Part shown: piece by piece, positions 1 to 7,014 of the stretch | Numbering within the stretch: the stretch's first letter is position 1 | Layout: the number at the start of each line of letters is the position of its first letter | Assembly (NCBI RefSeq): GCF_014764365.1 | Contig: NZ_CP061718.1 | Coordinates: 3,364,501-3,428,500 of the forward strand | Source of the DNA: Roseococcus microcysteis | Lineage (GTDB): Bacteria > Pseudomonadota > Alphaproteobacteria > Acetobacterales > Acetobacteraceae | Length of the DNA stretch: 64,000 bases | Direction of reading: 5' to 3' | Translations under genes and position numbers: made by a program | The notes under the pieces: generated by a model | Told to the model about the DNA's origin: nothing | What the model saw: the letters and a program-made list of their open reading frames with translations, nothing else | The model's database searches: none

Positions 1-762
1 GTCGAGGCGCCGCTGATGATCCGCCCCTGGCTGGCGCGGATGAACTCCACCGAATTGTTCGTGGTGATGGTCGCGGGCATGGCCACCATCGCGGGCAACA
101 TGTTCGTGGTCTATGCGCTGGTCATCGCGCCCGTGGTGCCGGATGCGGCGGGGCAGCTGCTGACGGCCTCGCTGATTTCCGCCCCCGCGGCCGTGCTGGT
201 GGCGCTGCTGATGCGCCCGGGCGACACCTCCACCACCGCCGAGGAAGCCCCCGTGCTGCGCTATTCCAGCACCATGGAGGCGCTGGTGCAGGGAATCGGC
301 GACGGTTTGCAGCTCATGCTCGGCGTCATGGCCGCGCTGATCGTCTTTGTGGCGCTGGTGGCGCTGGCCAATGAGGTGCTGCAGCCGCTGCTGGGCGTGA
401 CGCTGCAGGAGATGGCGGGCTGGCTGTTCCGCCCGCTCGCCTGGGCCATGGGTGTCGCGCCCGAGCATGCGGCGCGGGCTGGCGAGTTGCTGGGCGTGAA
501 GGTGGTGGTCAACGAATTCGTCTCCTACCTGGCGCTGGCGCAGGAGGGGGCGGCGATGGACCCCCGCACCCGGTTGATCCTGGCCTATGCCATGTGCGGC
601 TTCGCCAATCTGGGCTCGGTCGGCATCATGCTGGGCGGCATGTCGGCCATGGTGCCGGAACGCCGGGCGGAAATCGCGCGGCTGGGTTTCCCCGCCCTGG
701 CGGCGGGCACCATCGCCTGCTGCCTCACCGGGGCGGCGGTCGGGGTGCTGACGGCACCTTAA
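1..762 (+). CDS. CNT-family nucleoside transporter, C-terminal part
   Basis: The frame is open from base 1, so the 5' part lies outside the window; 253 residues are visible. The fragment reads like the C-terminal half of concentrative nucleoside (NupC/CNT) symporters. These are inner-membrane proteins that import nucleosides with H+ or Na+. Seen here: an EAPLMIRPWL stretch at the start, the segment GVKVVVNEFVSYLAL near residues 165-180, and GFANLGSVGIMLGG further on. Several hydrophobic helices run to the end. The product ends 22 bases before the aminotransferase start. Specificity (purine or pyrimidine, coupling ion) cannot be judged from this half. Confidence 0.88.
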   Translation, partial: VEAPLMIRPWLARMNSTELFVVMVAGMATIAGNMFVVYALVIAPVVPDAAGQLLTASLISAPAAVLVALLMRPGDTSTTAEEAPVLRYSSTMEALVQGIGDGLQLMLGVMAALIVFVALVALANEVLQPLLGVTLQEMAGWLFRPLAWAMGVAPEHAARAGELLGVKVVVNEFVSYLALAQEGAAMDPRTRLILAYAMCGFANLGSVGIMLGGMSAMVPERRAEIARLGFPALAAGTIACCLTGAAVGVLTAP

Positions 763-784
763 ACGCGAGATACGCTTTCGCCCC

Positions 785-2113
785 ATGACCCATCTCGTCC
801 ATCGCAGCCTGCGCGCCGCACCCCCCATCGCCGTCTCGGGCCAGGGCATCTGGCTGCGCGAGAAGGGCGGACATGCCGTGATGGATGCGAGCGGGGGCGC
901 GGCCGTGGCCTGCCTCGGCCATGGCCACCCGCATGTGCTGGGGGCCATGCGCGCGCAGCTGGAACAGCTGACCTACGCGCACACGGCGCTCTTCTCCTGC
1001 GAGAGCGCGGAGCAGCTCGCCGACATGCTGGTGGGCCATGCCCCGGGCGGGCTGACCCATGCCTATTTCTGCTCCTCCGGCAGCGAGGGGATGGAGGCCG
1101 CGCTCAAGATGGCGCGGCAGCATTTCGTGGAGGCCGGGCAGCCGCAGCGCCGCAACTTCATCGCGCGCCGGCAGAGCTACCACGGCAACACGCTCGGCGC
1201 GCTGGCGGCCGGCGGCAACATGATGCGGCGCGCGACTTACCTGCCCATTCTCAGCGACGCCTTCCACCATGTCTCTCCCTGCTACGCCTATCGCGACCGG
1301 CGCGATGACGAGAGCGACGCCGACTATGTGCAGCGCCTGGCGGACGAACTCGAAGCCGAGTTCCAGCGCCTCGGCCCCGACACCGTCATCGCCTTCTGCG
1401 CGGAGACCGTGGTGGGCGCGACACTCGGCTGCGTGACGGCCCTGCCGGGCTATTTCGAAAAGATGCGCGAGGTCTGCGACCGCCACGGCGCGCTGCTCAT
1501 CCTGGACGAGGTCATGTCCGGCATGGGCCGCACCGGCACCCAGCACGCCTGGGAGGCGGAGGGCGTGGCACCCGACATCCAGGTCATCGCCAAGGGGCTG
1601 GGCGGGGGCTACCAGCCCATCGGCGGCATATTGGTGAATGACCGCGTGCTGGCGCCGCTGCGGGATGGCACGGGCGGCTTCATGCACGGCCACACCTACC
1701 AGGCGCACCCGCTGGCCTGCGCGGCGGCTGTCGCGGTGCAGGAGGTGATCCGCGCGGAAAACCTTCTGGCCAATGTCCAGGCCATGGGGGCGAAGCTGGA
1801 ACAGGGCCTGACCGAGCGCCTGGGCAACCACGCCCATGTGGGCGACATCCGCGGGCGCGGCCTCTTCTGGGCGGTGGAACTGGTGGCCGACCGTGCCAGC
1901 AAGGCCGTCTTCGACCCGGCCCTGCGGATGAATGAGCGCGTGAAGCAGGCGGCCTATGCGCGGGGCCTGGGCTGCTACCCCATGGGCGGCACCATTGACG
2001 GCCGCCAGGGCGACCACGTGATCCTTGCCCCGCCCTACAATGTGACGGCCGAGGAGATGGAGATGATCCTCGACCGTTTCGCCGCCGCGCTGCGCGAGGC
2101 TCTGGGCAGCTAG
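785..2113 (+). CDS. class III PLP-dependent aminotransferase
   Basis: The 442-residue product is full length for fold-type I, class III aminotransferases. These transfer an amino group from omega-amino acids or amines to a keto acid. Visible marks are FCSSGSEGMEAALKMAR (cofactor phosphate region), LILDEVMSGMGRTG with the cofactor-binding Asp near residue 241, and QVIAKGLGGGYQP with the Schiff-base Lys near residue 270. The C-terminal GRGLFWAVELVAD is also typical. The substrate is not evident; beta-alanine:pyruvate or diamine transaminases are close relatives. Its TAG stop is also the first triplet of the 49-bp repeat that follows. Confidence 0.88.
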   Translation: MTHLVHRSLRAAPPIAVSGQGIWLREKGGHAVMDASGGAAVACLGHGHPHVLGAMRAQLEQLTYAHTALFSCESAEQLADMLVGHAPGGLTHAYFCSSGSEGMEAALKMARQHFVEAGQPQRRNFIARRQSYHGNTLGALAAGGNMMRRATYLPILSDAFHHVSPCYAYRDRRDDESDADYVQRLADELEAEFQRLGPDTVIAFCAETVVGATLGCVTALPGYFEKMREVCDRHGALLILDEVMSGMGRTGTQHAWEAEGVAPDIQVIAKGLGGGYQPIGGILVNDRVLAPLRDGTGGFMHGHTYQAHPLACAAAVAVQEVIRAENLLANVQAMGAKLEQGLTERLGNHAHVGDIRGRGLFWAVELVADRASKAVFDPALRMNERVKQAAYARGLGCYPMGGTIDGRQGDHVILAPPYNVTAEEMEMILDRFAAALREALGS

Positions 2114-2161
2114 AGCGGGATGCGTTGAGGTGGAATCACCGAAAACGTTGAATCCCGCTCT
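2113..2161 (+). repeat. 49-bp palindrome-ended repeat, copy 1
   Basis: It starts on the last base of the aminotransferase TAG stop and runs about 49 bases. The ends GAGCGGGAT and ATCCCGCTC are complementary and can form a 9-bp stem. The interior contains GAGGTGGAATCACCG. Near-identical copies are at 3355-3404 (opposite strand) and 51228-51277 (same strand). No T-tract follows, so it is not a standard intrinsic terminator. Confidence 0.85.
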
Positions 2162-2284
2162 CAACGAAGGCTGCTCCACCTCCGCGCGGAGGCTGGACTC
2201 TTGCCCTGAAATCGCATGAAAAGCAGGTCATGATGACTTTCGTGGAGGCGCGCGCCGCCTCGTCAGCCCGCCCGTGCCCGCACC

Positions 2285-3304
2285 GTGACTGACGCCCCGC
2301 CATCGTCGCCGCCGGCCGCCCCAACCAGGCGCATGACGCCCGAACAGGTCGAGCTGGGATACAGGCTGCTGCTGGGCCGCCGGCCCGAGCGCCCCCAGGT
2401 GATCGAAATCCATGTGAATTCCGGCCGCACGGTCGAGCAGTTCGGCTGGCTCCTCATGCAGAGCCAGGAATTCCGCATGCGCATGCGCGATGCGACGGGG
2501 CTGGTGGGCGCCCTGCCGCCACCGCCACCTGCGGGCGTGCATGCCATGCCGCGCGGCCGGGCGCTGGACGCGATGCCGATCTACTACTTCGTCCATATCC
2601 CGAAGACGGCGGGAACGGCGATGTGGAAGCTTCTCGGCGACATGTTCCACCCCTTCGTGCATTTCTATCACCTGCTGCTGGCCGAGGCGGGGGGCGAGGC
2701 GCAACTGGCCGAGCGCCTGGCCAAGGAGCCGCAATTGCTGCAAGGCAAGCTGCTGGTCTGCGGGCATTTCCCGGTGACGCACCCGCTGGTGCGGCACGCG
2801 CCGCGGCGCAAGGTGCTGCTGTCGGTCCTGCGCGAGCCGGTGGAGCGCGCGGTGTCCTTCTACGACCATGTGCGGTCCCGCGCCGACCACCCCCTGCATG
2901 AGCGCATCCGGGATGTCAGCTTCTCCCGCGCCCTCGCCGAATTCCCGGAATTCGCCGACCAGGTGAACAATTACCAGCTGCGCCAGCTCTTCGGCACGGT
3001 GGAGGAGCGCGGCATTCGCCGGATGCTGACCGAGAACAACTACGTCATCGGCCGCTTCGACGAATTGCCGCGCTTCATCGAGGCGGTGGAGAATGTGACG
3101 GGGCTGAAGCGCTGCTCCGAGCTGATCACGACCAATGTGAAGCGGATGCCGAATGGCATGGAAAGCGGCGCCGACCAGCCGGATTTCGCGGCGGTGGCCG
3201 AGGAGCTGCGCCGGCGCAACGCCGCCGAGATCGCCTTCTACGAGGCGATGGGCCCTGTTCGGGTGACGGTGTCAACGGGCGCCGCCGCGGACGAAGGAGC
3301 CTAG
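2285..3304 (+). CDS. sulfotransferase family protein with N-terminal extension
   Basis: The 339-residue product has a sulfotransferase-2-type core starting near residue 99, with YYFVHIPKTAGT as the PAPS 5'-phosphosulfate loop. LSVLREPVERAVSFYDHV is the second PAPS contact. Such enzymes move sulfate from PAPS to a sugar or other acceptor. The first 90 residues contain GYRLLLGRRP and LMQSQEF, which look like DUF4214-type repeats (YR-LLGR ... S-EF); this is a resemblance only. The start used is GTG at 2285; an ATG at 2333 is an alternative, and neither has a clear ribosome site. The gene sits alone between inverted copies of the 49-bp repeat. Confidence 0.8.
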   Translation: MTDAPPSSPPAAPTRRMTPEQVELGYRLLLGRRPERPQVIEIHVNSGRTVEQFGWLLMQSQEFRMRMRDATGLVGALPPPPPAGVHAMPRGRALDAMPIYYFVHIPKTAGTAMWKLLGDMFHPFVHFYHLLLAEAGGEAQLAERLAKEPQLLQGKLLVCGHFPVTHPLVRHAPRRKVLLSVLREPVERAVSFYDHVRSRADHPLHERIRDVSFSRALAEFPEFADQVNNYQLRQLFGTVEERGIRRMLTENNYVIGRFDELPRFIEAVENVTGLKRCSELITTNVKRMPNGMESGADQPDFAAVAEELRRRNAAEIAFYEAMGPVRVTVSTGAAADEGA

Positions 3305-3341
3305 AGCATGCTGCGTTCACATGCGTTCACGCAGCCTGCTC
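3304..3341. other. hairpin immediately after the sulfotransferase stop
   Basis: GAGCATGCTGCGT at 3304-3316 pairs with ACGCAGCCTGCTC at 3329-3341, 12 of 13 positions, around a 12-base loop. It begins on the last base of the TAG stop and lies just before 49-bp repeat copy 2. There is no T-run, so its function as a terminator is unproven. Confidence 0.6.
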
Positions 3342-3354
3342 CAACCTTTGTGGA

Positions 3355-3404
3355 GAGCGGGATTCAGCGTTTTCGGTGATTCCACCTCAACGCATCCCGC
3401 TCTA
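3355..3404 (-). repeat. 49-bp palindrome-ended repeat, copy 2 (inverted)
   Basis: Read on the minus strand this is the same sequence as copy 1 with only a base or two changed. On that strand its first triplet is the TAG stop of recR, just as copy 1 starts on the TAG of the aminotransferase. Together with copy 1 it brackets the sulfotransferase gene in inverted orientation. Confidence 0.85.
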
Positions 3405-3983
3405 GCGCCGCGCCCGGAGCGCCGCGGCCAGCGTGCCGTCATCCAGCGCATCGAGGCTGCCGCCGATGGGCACCCCCTGCGCCAGCCGCGTGACGGTAAC
3501 GGGCGCGCCCGCCAGCCGGTCCTGGAGGTAATGCGCGGTGCTGGCGCCCTCCACCGTGGCGGGCAGGGCCAGGATTACTTCCCGTACCACACCGCCTTCC
3601 GCGCGGCGCAGCAGGGGCGCCACGCGCAATTCCTCCGGCCCCGTGCCCGACAGCGCGGAGAGCGTGCCGCCCAGCACGTGATAGACGCCGGGATGGGCAT
3701 GCGCGCGTTCCAGCGCCCAGAGGTCGGCCACACCCTCCACCACGCAGACCAGGCCCTGGTCACGCTCGGGGTTGGCGCAGATGCGGCAGGGGTCCGTGGC
3801 GTCGAGGTTGCCGCAGATGCCGCAGGGGGTGACCGCCTCGGCCGCCGCCCTGAGCGCGTCGGAGAGCGGCAGCATCAGCGCCTGCGGGTCCGCCAGCATG
3901 CGCAGCGCCGCCCGCCGCGCGCTGCGCCGGCCAAGGCCGGGCAGGCGCGAGAGCAGCGCGATCAGGTGCTCGACGGGGTCCAA
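3402..3983 (-). CDS. recR: recombination mediator RecR
   Basis: The 193-residue product matches RecR in length and layout. LLSRLPGLGRRSARRAAL (10-27) is the helix-hairpin-helix. Cysteines 54, 57, 66 and 69 form the zinc finger (CGIC and CRIC), and the Toprim domain follows from about residue 77 with VVEGVADLWALE. With RecF or RecO it loads RecA at single-stranded gaps. The start is TTG (plus-strand caa, 3981-3983), four bases after the ybaB stop, so translation is probably coupled. The gene is last in a ffs-dnaX-ybaB-recR unit, a common bacterial order. Its TAG stop lies inside repeat copy 2. Confidence 0.95.
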   Translation of the reverse strand: MDPVEHLIALLSRLPGLGRRSARRAALRMLADPQALMLPLSDALRAAAEAVTPCGICGNLDATDPCRICANPERDQGLVCVVEGVADLWALERAHAHPGVYHVLGGTLSALSGTGPEELRVAPLLRRAEGGVVREVILALPATVEGASTAHYLQDRLAGAPVTVTRLAQGVPIGGSLDALDDGTLAAALRARR

Positions 3984-3987
3984 GCGG

Positions 3988-4311
3988 TCAGAAGGGCAGC
4001 TTCAGCCCGGGCGGCAGGCCCATGCCGGCGGTGGCCTTCTGCATTTCCTCGGCCATGGTGGCCTCCACCTTCTGCTTGGCATCGGCATGGGCGGCCACCA
4101 GCAGGTCTTCCAGCACCTCGCGGTCCTCGGCGGTCATCAGTGAGGGGTCTATGGTGACGCGGCGCAGATCGCCCTTGCCGGTCAGCTTCACCTTCACCAT
4201 GCCCGCACCGGCCTGGCCCTCGACCTCGGTGGCTTCCAGCTTCGCCTGCATCTCCGCCATGCGGGTCTGCATCTGCTGGGCCTGCTTCAGCATGTTGCCA
4301 AGATTCTTCAC
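3988..4311 (-). CDS. YbaB/EbfC nucleoid-associated protein
   Basis: The 107-residue product starts MKNLGNMLKQAQQMQTRM, the usual YbaB opening helix. It contains VKVKLTGKGDLRRVTIDPSL and ends in a Gly/Pro-rich tail. Family members are dimeric DNA-binding proteins encoded between dnaX and recR. The start codon is GTG and directly abuts the dnaX TGA. A strong GAGGAGG ribosome site lies inside the dnaX end, six bases upstream, which fixes this start. Confidence 0.94.
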   Translation of the reverse strand: MKNLGNMLKQAQQMQTRMAEMQAKLEATEVEGQAGAGMVKVKLTGKGDLRRVTIDPSLMTAEDREVLEDLLVAAHADAKQKVEATMAEEMQKATAGMGLPPGLKLPF

Positions 4312-6099
4312 TCAATCCTCCTCGGGGAATTCGTCGTCATAGGCGGGTTCGGCGTCGGGGGGCGCGAATTCGGGCAGCTCCTCCTCCACCGACGCCACGG
4401 GGGCGAGGCCATAGGCGTCCAGATTCGTGTCGCGCACCGCGTCCAGCGTGGCCCCCGGAAAGGCCGTCAGGATGGCGACCACCAGCGGATGCGTGGCGGC
4501 GGCGGCGCGGCGGTCCTGCTCGGCGGCCTGGGATTGCTCGGCCAGGGTGGGTTCGCCGGGCGCGTTGGAGAGCGCGATGGTCCAGCGCGCGCCCGTCTTT
4601 TCCTCCAGCAGGCGCGTGAGTTGCGCGGCCAAGTCGCGCGGGGCCTGGGGCCGCACGCGGATCTCGACCTGCCCGCGCGCGATCCGCACGGGGTGCACGT
4701 CATGCAGCAGATGGGCGTGCAGCAGGGGGTGGGTGCCGCTGGCCAGCGCCACCACCTCGCGCCAGGCGGAGGGCTGGGGCAGCGGGGCCGGGGCAGGGGC
4801 GGCCGCCGCCATGACGGCGCCGCCGCCCGCCACCGCGCGCAGCCCGCCGCCGCCATTGGACGGCACGGGCGCGCCGCCGGACACCGGCACGGCGCCGCCC
4901 GATTCGAGCCGCTTCAGGATATCACCCGGCGTCGGCATGTCCGCCACATGGGCGAGGCGGATCAGCACCATCTCGGCCGCCGCGCGGCGGTCGGGGGCCT
5001 GCTGCACCTCCTCCAGCCCCTTCAGCAGCATCTGCCAGGCCCGGGCCAAAGCGGGGACGGAGAGGGTGGCCGCCAGGGCCGCGCCGCGCACGCGCTCATT
5101 CTCCGGCAGGCCCTGGTCCTCGCGCAGCGCGGGGATGGCGGCGAAGCGGGTCAGGATATGCACCTGCTCCAGCATGTCGGAGAGGATGTTGGCGGCGTCC
5201 GCGCCGCGCTCATGCGCCTCGGCCATGCGGGCCAGGGCGGGCGGCAGGTCGCCGCGCAGCACGGCTTCCAGGATGTCCAGCACCAGGCCGCGATCGGCGA
5301 GGCCCAGCATGTCGCGCACGCTCTCGGCCGTGACCTGGCCGCCATCGCCGGCCAGCGCGATGGCCTGGTCCAGCAGCGACAGCCCATCACGCACGGAGCC
5401 ATCGGCGGCGCGGGCCAGCAGGGCCAGGGCCGATTCCTCCGCCGCGCTGCCTTCCAGCCCCGCGATGCGGGCGAAATGGGCACGCAGCCGGTCCTCGGGC
5501 ACGCGCTTCAGCGCGAAGGTCTGGCAGCGGCTGCGGATGGTGATGGGCACCTTCCGCAATTCCGTCGTGGCCAGGATGAAGGTGATGGCGGGTGGCGGTT
5601 CCTCGAGCGACTTGAGCAGGGCGTTGAAGGCCTGCTCCGTCAGCATGTGGACCTCGTCCAGGATGAAGACCTTCTGGCGGCCCTGGGCGGGGCGGAAGCG
5701 CAGCGCCTCGCGCAGCTCGCGCACGTCATCAATGCCGCGGTTGGAGGCCGCGTCCATCTCGATCACGTCGGGGTGGCGGTCCGCCAGGATGGCCACGCAT
5801 TCGGGGCAGACGCCGCAAGGGTCCGCCGTCGGGCCGCCCTTCCCATCCACGCCCACGCAGTTCAGCGCGCGGGCGATGATGCGGGCCGTGGTGGTCTTTC
5901 CCACGCCGCGCACGCCGGTCATCAGGAAGGCATGGTGCACGCGGCCGCGCGCGAAGGCGTTGCGGAGCGTGCGGACCAGGGCCTCCTGGCCGATCAGATC
6001 ATCCAGCGCCTGGGGGCGGTATTTCCGGGCCAGCACGCGATAGGGCGTGGGCTTGGCCGCCGCCGGTGCCAGGGGCGCCGCGACGGGCACCTCTTCCAT
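4312..6099 (-). CDS. dnaX: DNA polymerase III subunit gamma/tau
   Basis: This is the clamp-loader ATPase. From the ATG at 6099 the product is 595 residues. PYRVLARKYRPQ precedes the P-loop GVRGVGKT (62-69); CGVCPEC is part of the zinc module; EVHMLTEQAFNALLKSLEEP is Walker B and sensor 1. The C-terminal third is Ala/Pro-rich, as in tau. The 6099 ATG has only a poor ribosome site. A better N-terminus, with AGGA before an ATG at 6191, lies in another frame and joins this one across a 7-G run at 6125-6131, so the 5' frame may be broken there. The SRP RNA gene lies immediately upstream. Confidence 0.93.
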   Translation of the reverse strand: MEEVPVAAPLAPAAAKPTPYRVLARKYRPQALDDLIGQEALVRTLRNAFARGRVHHAFLMTGVRGVGKTTTARIIARALNCVGVDGKGGPTADPCGVCPECVAILADRHPDVIEMDAASNRGIDDVRELREALRFRPAQGRQKVFILDEVHMLTEQAFNALLKSLEEPPPAITFILATTELRKVPITIRSRCQTFALKRVPEDRLRAHFARIAGLEGSAAEESALALLARAADGSVRDGLSLLDQAIALAGDGGQVTAESVRDMLGLADRGLVLDILEAVLRGDLPPALARMAEAHERGADAANILSDMLEQVHILTRFAAIPALREDQGLPENERVRGAALAATLSVPALARAWQMLLKGLEEVQQAPDRRAAAEMVLIRLAHVADMPTPGDILKRLESGGAVPVSGGAPVPSNGGGGLRAVAGGGAVMAAAAPAPAPLPQPSAWREVVALASGTHPLLHAHLLHDVHPVRIARGQVEIRVRPQAPRDLAAQLTRLLEEKTGARWTIALSNAPGEPTLAEQSQAAEQDRRAAAATHPLVVAILTAFPGATLDAVRDTNLDAYGLAPVASVEEELPEFAPPDAEPAYDDEFPEED

Positions 6100-6215
6100 G
6101 CCGAACAGGCCGGGGCCCTCGGGCGGGGGGGCTCGGGGAGGCCGGCTTCGGCCTCCGCCGGGCTCATGTCGCGCTCGAGATCGCTGGGCATGGGTCCTGG
6201 TGGCGAAAAGACGGT

Positions 6216-6309
6216 GGAAGGCCGGACACGACCCGGGCAAGAACCCGTTACGGCTGCTTCCTTCCGGACCTGACCGGGTTGGCGAGGAGCCCGTCCGCAC
6301 CGACCTTCC
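6216..6309 (-). ncRNA. ffs: signal recognition particle RNA, small bacterial type
   Basis: On the minus strand the region contains the SRP core GGTCAGGTCCGGAAGG followed by AAGCAGCC, with the GGAA tetraloop and the asymmetric loop that binds Ffh. The ends GGAAGGTCGG (6309 downward) and CCGGCCTTCC (to 6216) pair over about 10 bp with one G-U. The size of about 94 nt fits 4.5S-type RNA. CTTTT at 6210-6206 could end the transcript. The 3' end is 15-25 bases upstream of the better dnaX start; ffs next to dnaX is common in alphaproteobacteria. Confidence 0.93.
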
Positions 6310-6316
6310 GCGACCA

Positions 6317-6324
6317 CATATAGC
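6317..6324 (-). promoter_or_regulatory. probable -10 element of the SRP RNA promoter
   Basis: The minus strand reads GCTATATG about 8-12 bases before the inferred RNA 5' end. It is one of very few AT-rich hexamers nearby. No convincing -35 hexamer was seen. Confidence 0.4.
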
Positions 6325-6369
6325 ACGCGCCCCCCGCTTTGGCACCCGCCCCCGGTGAGGATGCGCGTG

Positions 6370-6595
6370 GCGGGGGCTGCCGCCCCCGCGCCCCCGCCAG
6401 GGGCCATGGGCCCCTGACCCCCTTTCGCTTCAGTGGGGATTTGGAGGGAGGGGCGTCGCGGGAGCGCGCGTCGTCACGCGCAGGCCATGCCCCTCCCTCC
6501 AAATCCCCATTCAAAAAAGCCAAACGGGTTCCGAGGGCCTGGGCCCTCGGCGGGAGGGGTGCGGGGAGGGCGGCGCCCTCTCCGCGGCACCCCTC
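6370..6595. repeat. cluster of strong stem-loops filling an intergenic gap
   Basis: The 300-base gap between ffs and the first small gene holds successive palindromes. These are GCGGGGGC-TGCC-GCCCCCGC (6370-6389), AGGGGCC-ATG-GGCCCCT (6399-6415), a 20-bp arm pair (6435-6508), CCGAGGGCC-TG-GGCCCTCGG (6531-6550) and a two-part stem at 6554-6595. The last has GAGGGGTGC and GCACCCCTC as outer arms. No T-tract follows any stem and no gene is visible. It looks like a REP/BIME-type palindromic cluster or a multi-stem transcript end. Confidence 0.7.
6435..6508. repeat. 20-bp perfect inverted repeat
   Basis: GGGGATTTGGAGGGAGGGGC at 6435-6454 is the exact reverse complement of 6489-6508, around a 34-base spacer. 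Pairing extends a little further outward. It is the longest perfect inverted repeat noticed in the window. No transposase or flanking target duplication was recognised. Confidence 0.8.
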
Positions 6596-6642
6596 ATCGG
6601 CGGGCGCGCGCAACCAGGGGGCGTGGTTCGCGTTGGCCTGAC

Positions 6643-6783
6643 ATGGAAAAGATGGACCCTGACAAGAACCTTGATGCCCAGGAAGCCCGCCAGGGCAAGA
6701 CGCTGGGTGTGATGCGCTGGGTGTTGTTGGCCAGCCTGATCCTGGTCGTGCTCGGCTTCGTGCTCGCCCGGCTGATGGCCTGA
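6643..6783 (+). CDS. small membrane protein, ARQG-motif pair, first gene
   Basis: The 46-residue product starts at ATG 6643 (MEKMDPDKNLDAQEARQG). A charged N-terminus of about 24 residues is followed by one transmembrane helix, VLLASLILVVLGFVLARLMA. The next gene encodes a clear paralogue with the pattern DP-x-x-NL-x-x-QEARQG, then a basic segment, then SL-x-LVV-x-GF. Longer upstream starts in the frame run into the palindrome cluster and are unlikely. I do not recognise the family. Orientation would be N-in/C-out by the positive-inside rule. Confidence 0.7.
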   Translation: MEKMDPDKNLDAQEARQGKTLGVMRWVLLASLILVVLGFVLARLMA

Positions 6784-6824
6784 GCCCGGCTTCAGGCCGC
6801 GGCCGCATAGGGAGGAGACCCGAC

Positions 6825-6971
6825 ATGAGCGACCTCGACCCCAACCGGAATCTGAGCGGGCAGGAAGCGCGTCAGGGCCGCATTGTCGGCAATGGCCGCA
6901 TCCGCCGTATCCTGATCACGAGCCTTGTGCTGGTGGTGGTCGGCTTCGCCGTGGCCTGGATGCTGGTCTGA
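6825..6971 (+). CDS. small membrane protein, ARQG-motif pair, second gene
   Basis: The 48-residue product from ATG 6825 is MSDLDPNRNLSGQEARQG followed by RIVGNGRIRRILITSL and a single hydrophobic helix, LVLVVVGFAVAWMLV. A GGGAGGAG ribosome site lies 8 bases upstream. It lies 41 bases after its paralogue, which shares the QEARQG motif, spacing and single helix. The function is unknown. nudC begins 43 bases downstream on the same strand. Confidence 0.72.
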   Translation: MSDLDPNRNLSGQEARQGRIVGNGRIRRILITSLVLVVVGFAVAWMLV

Positions 6972-7014
6972 CCGGACAGTTGGCGGGCGTGCGGGGGCGG
7001 CCTAGTGTCGCTCC

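Noticed and set aside
725-2179. 484-codon open frame opposite the aminotransferase
   Set aside because: It has no recognisable domain, reads mostly His/Arg/Gly/Ala as expected from a high-GC shadow frame, and overlaps a clear enzyme gene.
2113-3404. Composite transposon around the sulfotransferase
   Set aside because: The inverted repeats have no associated transposase and no target duplication was seen; the third copy lies alone. Cassette behaviour is kept only as a hypothesis.
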